Shown here: positions 38,101-51,000 of the stretch, piece after piece
Position numbering within the stretch: the first letter of the stretch is position 1
Layout: each line of letters opens with the position of its first letter
Assembly (NCBI GenBank): GCA_030141605.1
Contig: JAQGDQ010000068.1
Location: forward strand, 310,001 to 374,000
From: Tubiluchus corallicola
Taxonomy: Eukaryota > Priapulida > Priapulimorpha > Priapulimorphida > Tubiluchidae
DNA: 64,000 bases
Direction of reading: 5' to 3'
The notes under the pieces: model-generated
What the model saw: the letters and a program-made list of their open reading frames with translations, nothing else
What the model was told of the DNA's origin: nothing
Databases searched by the model: none
Made by a program: the position numbers and the translations under genes

Positions 38101-41047
38101 GTTCTGGAACTCTGTACTTAGTTATTTGCGTAACCTGCTATCATATAAGACGCTCAATTCGTAATTAAAGACTCACTTGTTTTTCAAATATTATGGCTAA
38201 ACTGTGCGTACATTTACACATACGCCCATGTTGGTAATATTTGAAATTAACCTCTATTATTGTGAAGTCATTTTAAAATTCCTTTTATATTTCCGACTTT
38301 TTATTCCAAATTGTGTATTTGATTTTATATCGTTTCCCATACTTTATTGTAATGTAATTTTAGCTGTATTTTATGTAAAGTGTGCTGAGAATGCTTTTAT
38401 ACAGTGCACTGCAAAAAGATTTTTTTCTGTCCCCTTTTCTGTCCTGCCACTTTCAATGGAAGTTTAACTTTGTTTTTGAGTCTAATTTAGTTAACCAACA
38501 AATTTGTTGCAGAAACTTTTGTTGATGTTTTTGAGACTAACGTGCTGGAATTCTTTGATGACACTATCGGCGACTTCGTCACTGGAGATTTGCTTGACTT
38601 CTTCACGGACGACCTCTTGGACAATGATTTCACAAACTTTTTTACGGATGATGTGGCGAATGTATTTGAAAATGCTTTTGATTTCGACATTGATCTTGGT
38701 GATGTTCTTGGAGGTAAGTTTATATAGGAGAAGAACAAAGATGCAGATGCAACTTTCTTGATTACTGATGAGTTTTTATTATTATTTAATTCGCATATAA
38801 TCTTAGTTTACTGTAGTGTAATCTGCTGCATTTTTAATAGTTTCTGTGTATGTTATTTTTGGTGATTTCACTTTTATACTAGCACTTGGACCATAATGGA
38901 AATAAAACGTGTATGATATATCCCAGAAAAAAATAAACATGTTGCTATTACACATAAAACACATTATTCAGTTCTTGGTTATTTGTTACAGTGGCTTGTT
39001 AGGGACATAGTAAAAATAAAAATAAATGTATTAGATGTTTTCGAAATTTCGAGTTATTAAGTCGGAATTTCGAGTTAATATATTTATTTTCATTTTTACT
39101 ATGTTACTAGCAAGCCAGACAAATTTCGAGACAAATTCCATTGTTATAAAAAAATCACCGCTTTCCTACAATGTCATGTATTTGATACGCTGCTTTCAAA
39201 ACAGTCTAACTCCATTATTACCGGAATCGGTAATGATACATCGCAGATATTTAAACTCATTAATCAATCTTTGTTACTGATTTAAATTTTTTGACGTTTT
39301 CTAAAAGCACTCTTTCACTTCGAACTTTGCAGATCTTGGTGATCTATTTAAAGACTTTGGTGATATCTTTGTTGACATCTTTTCTGACTTTGATTTTGGT
39401 GACATCCTGGGCGGTCTTCCTGACCTTGGCGACCTGGACTTCAACATTGGTGATCTTAACCCATTCAAACGTCGACGCAGAGCGGCAGCAACACCACCAA
39501 CCTGTGCAGATATTGAAAATGAAAAAACTAGGAAACAAGCATGTAAGGAGAAATTTCAGTCTATCTCTCTCTCTGTGTGTCTCTCTCGCTTCTTCATTCC
39601 TTCCGCCTCTCGTCCTCTCTTTCTCACTCCTTCTGGTTTCATCGCTTTATCTTTCTTTCGCTCGCCCAACTTCTCTTTCCCTATTTAAATCTCTTTTACC
39701 TAATTCTGTCTGTCTTTCTCTCTTTCTTTTTTTCTCTTCCCCCTCTCTCAACATTTCCTTCCTCTTTCCCTCTTTTTCTTTCTCTTTCCTCCTCTCTTTC
39801 TCACTCGCGCTCTCTCATCATTTCACTGTCCTTGTTCTTATATTTTTCTTACGTTCACCCTTTCCCATTTTCCTGTCGGCCTTTCTTTGTGCAAAACAAG
39901 TAAATGGATTTAATTAATGCTAATAATCATTCTTTAGCTCAACTACGTATACCAGTAATCCCTTCCTGACTGGTTCTCGATCATTACTAAACTAAAATTT
40001 AACATAAATTCAACCTAGTGGCCGTAAGAGTGCTGCAATTTTTGCGCTAATATAGACGGGCATTGAACCAGAAAACTTCTGCTCAGAAATCGAATAATAA
40101 CTGTTACCAACTGAAGCAATTTTGCCTTTTGTCCCTTTAAGGCGATCATTCTACTATAAAACTTACAATGCAAACCCATTTTAATAACCAATACAGACAT
40201 GCCCTACAGTAATATTATAAACTGTCCCTAACATTTTTACCTTTGAATTTCAAATATGTGAAATTAAACGTCACGTTGTATAATTTTTTACAGGTTTATA
40301 TTATACAAACGAGTGTGATTGCGAAATGGAAAAAGTCCAATTTGACGTGAATGAAGGTATGGTATAAAACTGGATGTGGTACATTCCCCGATTATAACAG
40401 CAAAAATATCTAAATAGCTTCAGTTTTTTTAAAAATAATGTTTCGTTGATATTGATAACAAACTGATGCTTATTTTTACAGCATGCCCTACGTTTGTTAC
40501 GGAGAAAGACAAGTACAGCAAAATTTACAAAGATAACGCTGCACTCTTTGGAATAAAACGCAGTAATTTAATAGTAAAATTTACTTCGGTAAGAACTAAA
40601 TAAATTTTTTGTTATAGAAAAATTTTGTTGAAAGCTATTAGGTCTATCAGTTCTATAAGGCTGTAGGTTTAAAAATTCAAAGATCGAATTGAGGTTCCAA
40701 AGATTCTTACATTCGAGATTTAATACAATTGGCAATGGCGTCGTCTAATTGTAAATGTTATAAATATGGACAGAAGATTTAAGACATCTTTTAATCTAAT
40801 GATGATATCGTATAATAATATGGAAATTACACTTTACACTTAACTTATGTTTAACTAAACTTTTCAACTATTTCAGACACAAGTAGACGTTGCCAACAAA
40901 ATCAGGGACAAAGTGTACATGGGGTATTTTGAGTTTACGGTAGCTGGAAAGCCATTCTCACTTTCACACGAAATGGGCGTCTCATCCGCAACTTTCAAGG
41001 AGACACTGCCTGGAATTTTAAAAGCTGCAGTACAAATGGCGCTTTAA
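32303..41047 (+). CDS. Gene B: secreted clusterin-like preproprotein, 10 coding exons
   Basis: Exons: 32303-32426, 32958-33079, 33821-33917, 34670-34873, 37538-37660, 38513-38713, 39333-39542, 40294-40356, 40482-40588, 40877-41047, giving 473 residues. Eight exons match gene A in exact length; exons 6 and 7 differ by one and four codons, and every intron has the same phase. Signal peptide ends near a Gly-Gly-Leu, followed by furin site RRRR. The first cluster core is CVPCVKQKC, exon 4 has six Cys, the acidic region has DFFTDDLL and NFFTDDVANVF, the second furin site is KRRRR (336-340), and the C-terminal chain (133 residues) carries CLYYTNECDC and GYFEFTVAGKPFSL. Close identity to A in exons 8-10 (for example YKDNAALFGI) makes A and B the nearest pair. 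Intron 4 carries a hAT-like MITE and intron 5 a LINE end. The start is the MKFLTI codon after the acceptor; an in-frame ATG upstream lies in intron. Confidence 0.82.
35070..35109. repeat. (CT)n microsatellite, intron 4 of gene B
   Basis: Short tctctc run after a C-rich stretch. Confidence 0.9.
36935..37335. mobile_element. hAT-like MITE, intron 4 of gene B
   Basis: Begins cagggccgtactatcctata and has an inverted counterpart ending in gggtcataatccaaccct. Mirror-image ggccc-rich inner segments (cttgggggccctcaag; ttttggggccccttag) are present. This layout is typical of non-autonomous hAT elements in animals. About 400 bp, no coding capacity. Confidence 0.5.
37735..38420 (+). mobile_element. LINE 3' end inside intron 5 of gene B
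   Basis: Open translation with the end of a CR1/L2-type polyprotein: a region like the HWLPV..R..FK block (SSGFAFKILCFAFKVMHSLT), PTNITELVSIHF, VRSNEATLL and the hallmark GDRAF. A frame change follows (LLSYKTLNS then LKTHLFFKYY), then a 3' tail with gtgctgagaatgctttta. It runs in frame with exon 5, so retention of this intron would add LINE-coded residues up to the stop ending at 38121. Confidence 0.75.
39558..39800. repeat. CT-rich low-complexity tract, intron 7 of gene B
   Basis: Starts about 15 bases after the donor of exon 7, like the tract in gene A at the homologous intron, but more degenerate. Confidence 0.9.
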
Positions 41048-41183
41048 GTCTAGAGGCGGGGAGCCATCTCTAAAAATGGTAGAATAAGAACTGCCATTGA
41101 AGTAACTTAGAGGGTGGAAATGTGGGATTACTTTTAGTTGTGACTTCTGATTGTTTTTTTAATGATTTTCAAACTTTAAAAAC

Positions 41184-41189
41184 AATAAA
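41184..41189 (+). terminator. Poly(A) signal of gene B
   Basis: AATAAA 137 bases after the stop codon. Confidence 0.65.
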
Positions 41190-41588
41190 ATTGTTTCTTC
41201 TTGTAGTCGAATTTAATTAAGGGTTTTGTTATGGACATGCTTACTAAAATTACATTTTGGTTATTAATTTTAATCTTTTCATTCATATGAAAGAAAATTG
41301 TTACTGGAAGATTTTAAATTATAGCTCTTTCGATATCATTATTACTATCTGCTTTTAAATTTTTGTCTTTGTGTTTAATTTTTATTGCTTAGCATTATTA
41401 TATTATTTGGGAAAATAAAATGGAATATAAACGGAATTAAATAATCTTTGTCTGCAAAATTCGACTGTTAGAGCGTGCCGAATACGTTTTATCAAATAAC
41501 TTAGCTTAACTGCAAAATAATGATAATAATAATCCAAATGCTGCCATTAACATTATCTATGGTCATTTATAATTAACCCGAAGGAAGT

Positions 41589-41879
41589 AGCTCAGTAGTC
41601 ACCGTGTGCCCTTGGAGACGAAATTCAGAAGTGCATTCTGGTTAGCAGATAGATACGAGATTCCCGGAAAAGTGTTGTTGTGTACTGCCATCTGCTCTAA
41701 TGTCTCCGACTTCCTGTTGTAAAGAAAGCTGTGAAGGAAACTAATCATAAAGGATTATCCTGGGCAACATTTCAGTACCGCCCTAATGTCACCGACTTTT
41801 TGCTGTAAAGGAAACTGCGAAAAACTCTCGCTAATTCGCAGTTCCAATCGCAAAGGATTATCCTGAGCAAAGTTTCAGT
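41589..41879. repeat. SINE-like sequence with internal duplication
   Basis: TAGCTCAGTAG at 41589 resembles a tRNA-type A box, with a weak B-box-like region about 70 bases on. It is followed by two related units (41697-41776 and 41783-41879) sharing ctaatgtc.ccgact and aaaggattatcctg.gcaa. The tRNA-derived origin is only suggested. Confidence 0.35.
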
Positions 41880-43329
41880 TTGCTGCCGAACAGTAATAGT
41901 TCCATTGGCTAATCCCTTGTTTTAACTTTTGAAACTACAATTAAATTACAAACTAAAATACGTGTGATATTCAGACATGTACAAACTAAAGTTATATGTC
42001 GCTGACCACCTGCGCTCATCGAGCCAGTAGTTTCACGGGACGCAAGCCGGACTGATCAAGAGCCTGATTCTATTCTCCCGATACTTGAAAATAACAGCGA
42101 ACTAGAGATTGGTGTAGGAGCTTGGCGTAACCAATTTTGTAAAACCAGATTTTGTAAAAAATTTGTAAAACCAGATAAAATATGCGGCAGCAATTTTGGC
42201 ATTTATTTCATTAAATCAGATTAATTTGAGGATAAGGATCATTTGGTTGGTTCCGTCCACTCTTTTTGTTTGATTTAATTCCACGTACGTGTATGAATCG
42301 AATATTATTGTCAGGCTTCTCAGTATCTTGGTTTGAAGTTGATAATAAATTACGAATTACTGAAGTATCTGCAAACAGGCTGCGTCCGTCCTGGGCTTAA
42401 TGTGCCCCTGATTGCGAATAGTCACTTGTTCTCCTCAGACAGGCATCGGCTGGATTTTACTATGTTTGTCTTTTTTGTAACACCTTATAGTTTTCATAGC
42501 GTTTGGGGAATCTCAGCCCATTTTCATCGGCTCGTTCAAAGTCAAATGGACACCATCTTATAGAATTCAGATATCTTGCCAGTTTATGTCGTTAGTGATA
42601 TTATACCCTTACTTTAGACTGCATGTGCAGCAAACTAATAATTAAACACTTAATAATTAAACTCTGTGCAGTTTCTTTCTGTGCCATTTTGGTGCTTTCA
42701 TGACATTTGTTATGTAACATATTGATAAACAAATCCCACCACACTATATGAATCTACGCCAATAAAATCCACTCTTGTCTGACACCAGTCTCTCTGACTC
42801 GCAATTGTGTAGAAGAAATTTGCTAACTTATATATATAAACAAATAAGTCTGATGATGACTCATTTTAAAATCCCCTCTACATTACGTTACCTGGAAATA
42901 ATATACCAAAAACCAAGGTCATATTTTTGTTGTCACGTTAAGCCTCCTTGTCTTCTTTACCTGATGGCAGTCAAGTAAATGAAAAGAAGTACATAGTACA
43001 GATGCTGTTGTTTACCAATGAGATGATGAACATTACCAGTGAGTTAGGATGAAAATAGGCTTTTATAACATTCGACATTCATATATGCCGAAATCGGTAA
43101 ATTACAAGCGTAAGATCACGTACGCCATTACCGCAACAGTCCGCGACAATATATATATATTGTATCTCATATCTCATATATATATATATATATATACATA
43201 TATATACATAATTCTAAAATAAATGTAATAGTTAGTGTCACTGAAGCATTGAGAGTAGTGATGTACGACAATTTCAACCATACATGATATACAATAATTA
43301 CAAGCGCGTATAATCAATGCAACAGGTGG

Positions 43330-45330
43330 AAACATTCAAAAACTTTATGGGCAAAAATCGGGTGGAATGATCTCATGGCCCCTTCAGTTTCAGCTGGCAG
43401 TAAAGGGCCAATTTAAAGATCATTTTAAATTTTTTTTAAATCCGGTAAATAATGAATGTATGAGTGATTTTGTAGTCTCTGGAACACCTTATATGCCTGC
43501 TGTAGACTCAGTTACTTCTATTAACGAATATACCGAAGCCTTAAATATATGTAAATCAAACAAAGTTGCTGGTTTAGATTGCAACCCATGAGGAATTTAT
43601 GGATAAAATTATTGTAATTCTATTTGACATTATTTTTAATCATGCTTGTTATCCTGCACATTGGTATTTCTCTAGATTGGTAATTACGTTTAAGAAAGGG
43701 TCTCGTAATACATGAAAGAACTATAGAGGCATTGTTATAATAGATGCACTATGTAAAATGTTTGAATCAATTATGGCAAAGAGATTCGAATTATGGTATA
43801 AGCCAAGACCCGAACAAGCCAAAGCTCAGACCGGCAGTGGTCCATTGATCAAATATTAGCTTTGAACTTTTAAATGAGTATGCAAAAGCGAGGAAAGTCA
43901 AAATGTGGATTCTGTATATAGATATAGATATATATACATATGACAAGGTGTCCAGGTTAATGTTATTAGAACAATTAAAAATGCAGGTTGTGGGCAGAAG
44001 TTCTTGCTTACGATTCGTGCAATGAATAGTTGTACAAAGTTTGCGTTCCTAGCGTTAAACAAGGAGCCCCAATGAGCTATTCTCTGTTCGTTTTTATGTA
44101 GACTGTATGGTGAGAAAAATCAGTTCTTCTGGACCTGATGGCTTTCTTTACACTTTGCATACATTACTATTTATGGACGATACAACAATTCTTGTCACGT
44201 CTAGGGAATCCTGTATTGAGAAATTTAAATTACTTTTAGAATTTTGTGACGAATTCGGTATGCCAGTTAACCAAACAAAATAGAGTTTATGGTTAATTAT
44301 ATCTTAGGGTTAGTTATATGCAGGTTAATTATATGCAGGTTAATACAATCTTACTGGTATTTAGGGTCCCCTATCACGGACGACGGTAAAATGTCTTCCG
44401 TTATGAAAATCCATGTTAAAGACAAATTCAAACATATGCTAAAATACATGCCTTTTATTGAACGTAATTATAACACGTGATTTTGTTTAAGAGAAAGTTG
44501 CAGAGGCTTGCGTAAAAAGTGCCTTGCTATATGGAGTTGAAACATGGTTAACGAGTGAATTTAAAGGTTTAGAATACTATGCAATAATGTCGTGAAAGCT
44601 TTACTCGGGGTGAAATTACAAACACCTAATGAATTATGTTATGCAGAGGCTGTCATGCCAAGGTTAGCAGATAGAATTCTTAAGAGAAGAGCTGACAACG
44701 TGAACACAAAGCTTCGTCCATGGAGCCTTGATAAACCAATAGCTGTAGCGCGGGAGCTTATGAATAACCTGACAAGTAATTCCTCGAATTTTAGAGCATT
44801 CAATCGTTGTTTTGATCATTGTTCAACAAGTAGCCTAGAATGCATAACAAGAGAAAGTCAGACAAAAACCAGATTCGCTACTTGCTTAACGTTAAATCCC
44901 TCCGCACAACAACATGAAATTTATAAATCTACTATTCCAGATGCTCATAGAATGAACTTTAACCGTTTTGTTCTGTGTTCTCACACACGAAAAGTCGAGA
45001 CAGGACGTTGGCATAGGCATAGGCCCCCTATCCCACACGACCTAAGGCTGTGACCCTGTAGTAACACACTGCAAGATGAAGAACACGTCGTTACTATTTG
45101 CGAATTAACAAAAGCGGTGAGAGAAAAATACAACCTAAATTTGAGTAATGTTCTGGAGCTTCTTGATATTGATAATAATATGACCTGCTTAATGTTGCGC
45201 GTTACACGTATCGTTATTGTGAATATATGTGTAATCTTGTCTATCTTAATGACAGTAAAAATACTGCTGCTACTAACAACAATCATTCCAAGCTCCAGTT
45301 ATAACTAACTATTTAATAAACCAATAACAT
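43330..45330 (+). mobile_element. 5'-truncated, frameshifted LINE reverse transcriptase
   Basis: Spread over several frames: KSNKVAGLDCNP, KKGSRNT..KNYRGIVIIDALCK (fingers), MFESIMAKRFELW, then the catalytic-box region FMDDTTILVTSRESC (F-x-DD), SPITDDGKMSSVM, SALLYGVETWLT and the C-terminal zinc-finger-like NTLQDEEHVVTICELTKAVR. The order is that of non-LTR elements, and stops and indels mean it is dead. No endonuclease part seen. Confidence 0.75.
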
Positions 45331-46475
45331 TATAATAACTTTGAACTAATGAACTATGGCTTTGAACTAACCAAGTGACCTATATATTTCGAGAGCAAAT
45401 AAACAACACAGTCAAGTCAGACTGGAATACAATCAAGCCATTTTTTAAGCAAATGGATTGACAGAATTTAGAAATTTTCAAAAATCAGGCAATGTGCGCA
45501 TTTCCACAATGACTAATATATACCCATGATATTAAGGCAGCCAAGTTTAGCCTAGGAACATAACAAACATTACTTTTTTATAAAAAAAATGGTTGATAAA
45601 ATGGTAGTCGCGGCATTAACCCCTTAATCTGAAACCATGCAAGTTAGCAATAAATACTTATTTTCAGACAAGCAAACTTAGGCTGAGACTGGCTTGAAAT
45701 TTATGAAGAACAAATTCAAGTTTCTGATGCATTTGGATTTAACAATTTAGTCAAATCTGGTTATCTGTACGTCTTACAATTATTATAACAACACCCGTGT
45801 CCTTCCGACTTCTACCCAAGAACGGAATCATTAATGCGAAATCCACTTGTAGTGTGGATATGATTTGTATCACAATTTAATAATGAAACTTTTGTTAACC
45901 AAAGCCACCAATCGGTAAAAATGTAAGAGATAAAAATACTTACATATGACAAATATCAAGTTGTTGCGCAAGTTTGTTAACACAATGTGTTAATTGCGCT
46001 CGATGCAAGGCCAGGCACGACGTTACTTAACTTCAACCGCTACACAGAAATAGAGGCAAGAATAGATACAATTTAAAAAATCCCACAATCAAGAAAAGGG
46101 TGTTTTCTTTTTCTTGATTTTTTATTTTGGGTCACTAAACACATCTTTGCATTGCACGGTTGAATTTTGAATACATTTGTTTCTTTATTGTATTTTCGTA
46201 CTTTGCAAAAAGTAGTTTTATTTTTAAAATTTTACATTTGTTTTTGATCTTCCTAAACTGCTTTTGATTTTGTCATTGATATAATGCTTGATTCATACTT
46301 GCTCAATCGCTAAAAGTTGGTTTTTAATTAACAAAGAACATAAATGTGGCTTTGAGGTTTTGACTTGTTTGTCGAGAATTAATAGTTCTAAGAACGAATA
46401 ATTACCGGAAAACAGACAGAATCACCAATGAAGGACCCAATATAACCGGTTCAGCAATAACCAGGGGCTATTTAC

Positions 46476-46601
46476 GACGTCACGAGCGTTTAGGTGAAAT
46501 GGATGTTTTCTAGTGAGTTTCTTATTTAAGTCGAAAAGGTGGCCCATGCACATAGAGAGAAGAAACAGAGATCACTCAGTTGCAAGGACCATTCTGAAAG
46601 C
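46476..46601 (+). promoter_or_regulatory. Gene C putative core promoter and 5' UTR exon
   Basis: GACGTCA (seven of eight CRE bases) at 46476-46482 is followed by a weak TATA-like cttatttaag (46521-46530). A short non-coding exon ends at 46601 (gc|gtaagt). It would splice to 48016, 27 bases before the ATG. The layout parallels gene B. Confidence 0.45.
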
Positions 46602-47184
46602 GTAAGTAAATATACTTTGCCTGCTGTATTTTAAATATCACGAAGCTGTCATAATTGATTTTTAGATATTAATTATTTGGAAATCAGTATATAGATGTGG
46701 GCTTGCATGGTTGCGCGGTCTACAGTTTGTGTATTATATTATTTCCTCTTTGTTATCGATGAAACTTGACCCATGTGATAACATTCAGTGCTCTTATTAT
46801 TTTTTGTTGATATATTAACCGCTAGAAATAACAATAACTTTTGGGTTTAATCATTAATTGTTTTATTTTTTCTTGTGCTTAAGTACGATTTTGGACATTT
46901 AGGTTATACGAAATTACTTAATTAATATTACTTATTAGTAATAAAGAAGAAAACCTTAAAATTACAAAATAGAAAAGTATATAAATTGAGACTGTAGGCG
47001 TCGCGATACTTTTCGAATGGAGTGTCTTAACTTCTCGACTTCGTTAATATCCCAGTATCAAGCCCTGCACCAAAATCAGAAAATTGCGCACTTAGCAGGT
47101 GTTTTTAACCAAACTAATGCGATTATTTATGGGATAGCATGATTGCAGTGGATAATTTATTTATCACGCCGTTATATTAATTAG

Positions 47185-47420
47185 TCCCTTTTAAGACGCC
47201 AACACCAAAAATAAGGCCACAGTGCGGGCCCATTATTTATATTATACTTAGTAAGATATGCAGGGTCATTAATATTTAATGTAAAGGACTTACTGTGTCC
47301 CTTTAGTCCTTTTTAAGACGCCAACACCAAAAATAAGGCCACAGTGCGGGCCCATTATTTATATTATACTTAGTAAGATATGCAGGCTCGTTAATATTTA
47401 ATGTAAAGGACTTACTAACA
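47185..47420. repeat. 122-bp tandem duplication, 5' UTR intron of gene C
   Basis: Two copies sharing ttaagacgccaacaccaaaa (47191 and 47313) through tttaatgtaaaggacttact. They are almost identical, so the event is recent. Confidence 0.93.
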
Positions 47421-48042
47421 GGTACGCAAGTTTAGCTTAAGTTGTAGAGAACCACAACGTGATAGGTTAATCATAACTTTGATGAATGTGACGCATGCGC
47501 AGAAGCAACTAAGAATGCAGTCGGAAAAAATTAAAATTACTGAGTGACTATCAACAACTTCATCCAAATCTATCATTAGGAGTAGAAGAACTTACGCTGT
47601 CAGGTGCAGATAGAAGTGGGTGGAATACTCTGATAAAAGTTGATACCTCAATGCCTACAATAGGTGGAATGAGATTTTGAAGAAAAGAAAAGAAAAGAAA
47701 AGAGTGACTATAACTGAGCATCAAATTTGTTTTCTGCAGCAGTTTACAGCTGGCATCTTCAATTTGCTCTTTTAAGCAAATTACAAAAAAACTGCACGTA
47801 TTTACTGTCAATCTTGTAGAAAAGCGTTATAATAGTAATAGTATAAAGCGTTTCTAAAATGCTTTTATACAAATTTGTAGGTAAATTCGTACATATATTT
47901 TTATACAATATATAATATACATTTTGTGAATTCAGTTTGTTTTAGAATTTTATCATTGCTAATGCTAGACATGCATCTTTGGCTTATTCCTAACGAATAG
48001 CAAATTCATTTACAGGTATAGAGACACTGACATAAAAAGAAA

Positions 48043-51000
48043 ATGAAGATTTTTAAGACGGCGTTGGCGATTATTTTGATGATTCAACTAACAAGATGTG
48101 CCGTTTTGAGAAAGAAACGTCAGAACGCCCAGAATTTAAAGGACTTACCGCAGAACATACTTGATGGTAGGGCTAAGAAACTGATTTATAAAGGCTAATT
48201 TACTTCCGGGTTTGCGGTAACGCTACGTTTCTTCCGACACCATCCGCATGTACAAAACCAGCGGCAGCACTTTATTGAAAAAAGATACATTTGCTGCCAC
48301 TTTCTACCCACGTTTTATAGCTGCTGTCGCCAGATTAAGAGTGCTAATGGATGATTCGCATGACCATATGTACCTTTACCGCACATACCGCGTGCATGTA
48401 TATGAACCCTAATCCTTTTCTCTAAAAATCTTCTGTGGCTTTACCTAAAGAATTTATGAAAAGGATTATAACTGTTAATTGGTTTAACACTAGTCACAAG
48501 TGTTTGAACTATGCATAAAAATGCAAAACTATAATTAATCTTGGATTTTGATTTATCAGAAAGAATTATCGTTCTATTATATAGTATAGCTTTTATAGGC
48601 TATAAGTCGTCAAATAAAAAAAACTAGAAACATGGATTAATTTTCAGTGTGGAGCCTGAAATAAAATTATCTTGTTAATTAAATATTGTAACTGTTTTCA
48701 TGCTAGGTCTTTCCAGCGCTGGGACAACTTACCTCAAAAATCTTTATGCCGCCGAATACACAGTCCTCAAAGAACAAAAAGACGTTGTACTAGCTGAAGA
48801 GCAGAAGTGTTTAGAAAAGGCAGAACAGGTGAGTGAAGTTTATTAATCTTCAGTGTAAAAAAGTACAAAAATATAAATATTCATGGTAGCAACATATACC
48901 GGAAACTGTATTGTTGTTACAATTGCATCTTATACAATTGACACGATATCGTTTCCTGTGTCTTGGCACGATTGTTTCTATTTTTGTGCCTTTTTGCCAT
49001 GTTGTCGTGAATTTGAATGTCGTGATGATTATGAATGACATGATTTTTAATATTTAAACATTTGATTCTTTGGCGATCAAATTTGTTATTCCATTTTGTA
49101 CTTTTCTGCATCATTTCGGATACACTTTAAAACTGAAAAAGTATTTATGAAAGTTTGTTAAAGTTTTAATTCCTTTTGTTACACAAACATTTATCATCCA
49201 AAATGAAAAGAACGATTTATTTTAACGTCTTGTCGCAATATGTCGATAGCCATAATTGCTATTATTATAGGCGTAGGATACGTACAGGACACAGGAAGTG
49301 CATATGGGCTAAACTTGATTATTATGCGTTTCGAAAGGAAGAATTTAAGGTCTGGATAGCATAAAGTAGTTTATCCATCCTGTGGGGTTACATGACCAAG
49401 GTGTTATAATTTGGCTGTGACTAACTAATAAAGTTTTTTCCGCAGAGAATTTTCAGTAAAGATACGTAAGAGCACGCTAGTACAATACGCCAAAACAATA
49501 TCTCTGTTAGTCGAATCAATCCGACCACAATGAATGTTAGTCAATGAATACATCAATGTTGAAATGAAAAAGCCTTATACTTAACCTTTTATAATACATT
49601 ATATTTTTGGCAGACAGCCTAATACCTATAGCTACAGATGATACTTTTTTCAATTATAATTAATGTGTGAAGGGAATAAATGAATACTGTCCTTGGCATA
49701 TTTAAAGTAAGCCCTACGGCTTTTTTGGCACAAGCTCTTACAAACGACTAAATTTGATATAATCAATATTAGTTTTCCCAGTAACTGGTGAAAACGGCAG
49801 GTCTGACTCTACATTGAGACTAACTTTAGTGCGGACTAAATCTTTGTTTATTTATTTTTTAATTTTATTTATTGACACTAAAATTGTATAAAAGAAAGAA
49901 TCAGCAGACGCAAGCGCACTTATGCTGATGCTAAATAACGTAAAATTACGCACAAAAATTAAACCTCATTAAAAGGCTTCTAATACAATGTAACTGAATA
50001 GGAATTATATACAATATACAACACGTTTTATACAACAATACGGTTCAGAGATAACTAATTACGCCAATGACTATGTTACATGTTTCGGATAAAGTTGCCA
50101 TAAGGCAGTAGGTTAAAGTTAGCTAGTAGATTACTAAAAACTGAGAAACTAGTAGCTAGAACTAGAGTATTCCAAATGTTTACAACTCAGGCAACAAACG
50201 AAAATTTTGAGACGTTTAATCTCGAAAAAGACATAAGCAGTTTTGAAGTTGTGACCACGAGTATACTGGAAAAAATCGTCAAAATTTAAACCGTAATTAA
50301 ACTGACATCGTTGGAACAGCCTATGAGAACAAATATTTCTGGACCTTTACAATGCTGTCAATATGTAACATACAGTGCGGCGAACTACACTGATGAGCAG
50401 TTCTCTAACAAGGGACGCTCATAAACTTTATAAGCAGTCAATAGTGCATTTTTGTTTTTAGTGTACAAACACCGAAAAATCATATTTACCATACGAAATT
50501 CTTTAGAAACTATGGTTTTACAATGTGTCGAGAATTTCAAATCGGATAATAGTATATGACTAAACAACAGATTATATTTTCACGATATCCTGTAAACAAA
50601 TGATCATAGTTGATAGCTTAAATTTTCGTATAAGTTATATCAGACATTAATTTTTTGCTAGTTGAAAGAAGAACTTGAACAAAGAAATTCCGCCAAATTG
50701 GAAAAGGAATGCGTCCCTTGTGTGAAAGAAAAATGTACCGCTTTCAGCATAGATTGTGGTAAGTGCCATGAACTATAGATAAATTTTTGTTTTTTTTTCA
50801 GATGACTCTAGGTCTACTAGAACATTGAAAAGTATCTGTAGTTAGACCGCTGATGTTGTGCCTTTTCTGTCGTGTTAAAGTTTGTAGGATTGATTCAACT
50901 GTTTAAGGACTGATATTAAATCCTTACGTGTTTTCTTATAGCACTAGACAAATTGCCTGTCACTGAACCCACCTGTGATGAATTAGATGCTGCAGCTGAG

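Larger units (their letters stand above)
41200..46470. other. Intergenic B-C spacer
   Basis: No host gene seen. It contains a SINE-like duplicated unit (41.6-41.9 kb), a (TA)n tract (43149-43210) and a 2-kb LINE remnant (43.3-45.3 kb). The stretches 41.9-43.1 and 45.4-46.4 kb hold nothing I can name. Confidence 0.55.

Noticed and set aside
39291-39917. 208-residue frame over exon 7 of gene B
   Set aside because: Wrong frame relative to the conserved exon, and most of it is intronic CT tract.
41580-41660. tRNA gene
   Set aside because: Only an A-box-like motif is present; no cloverleaf arms or acceptor stem can be drawn.
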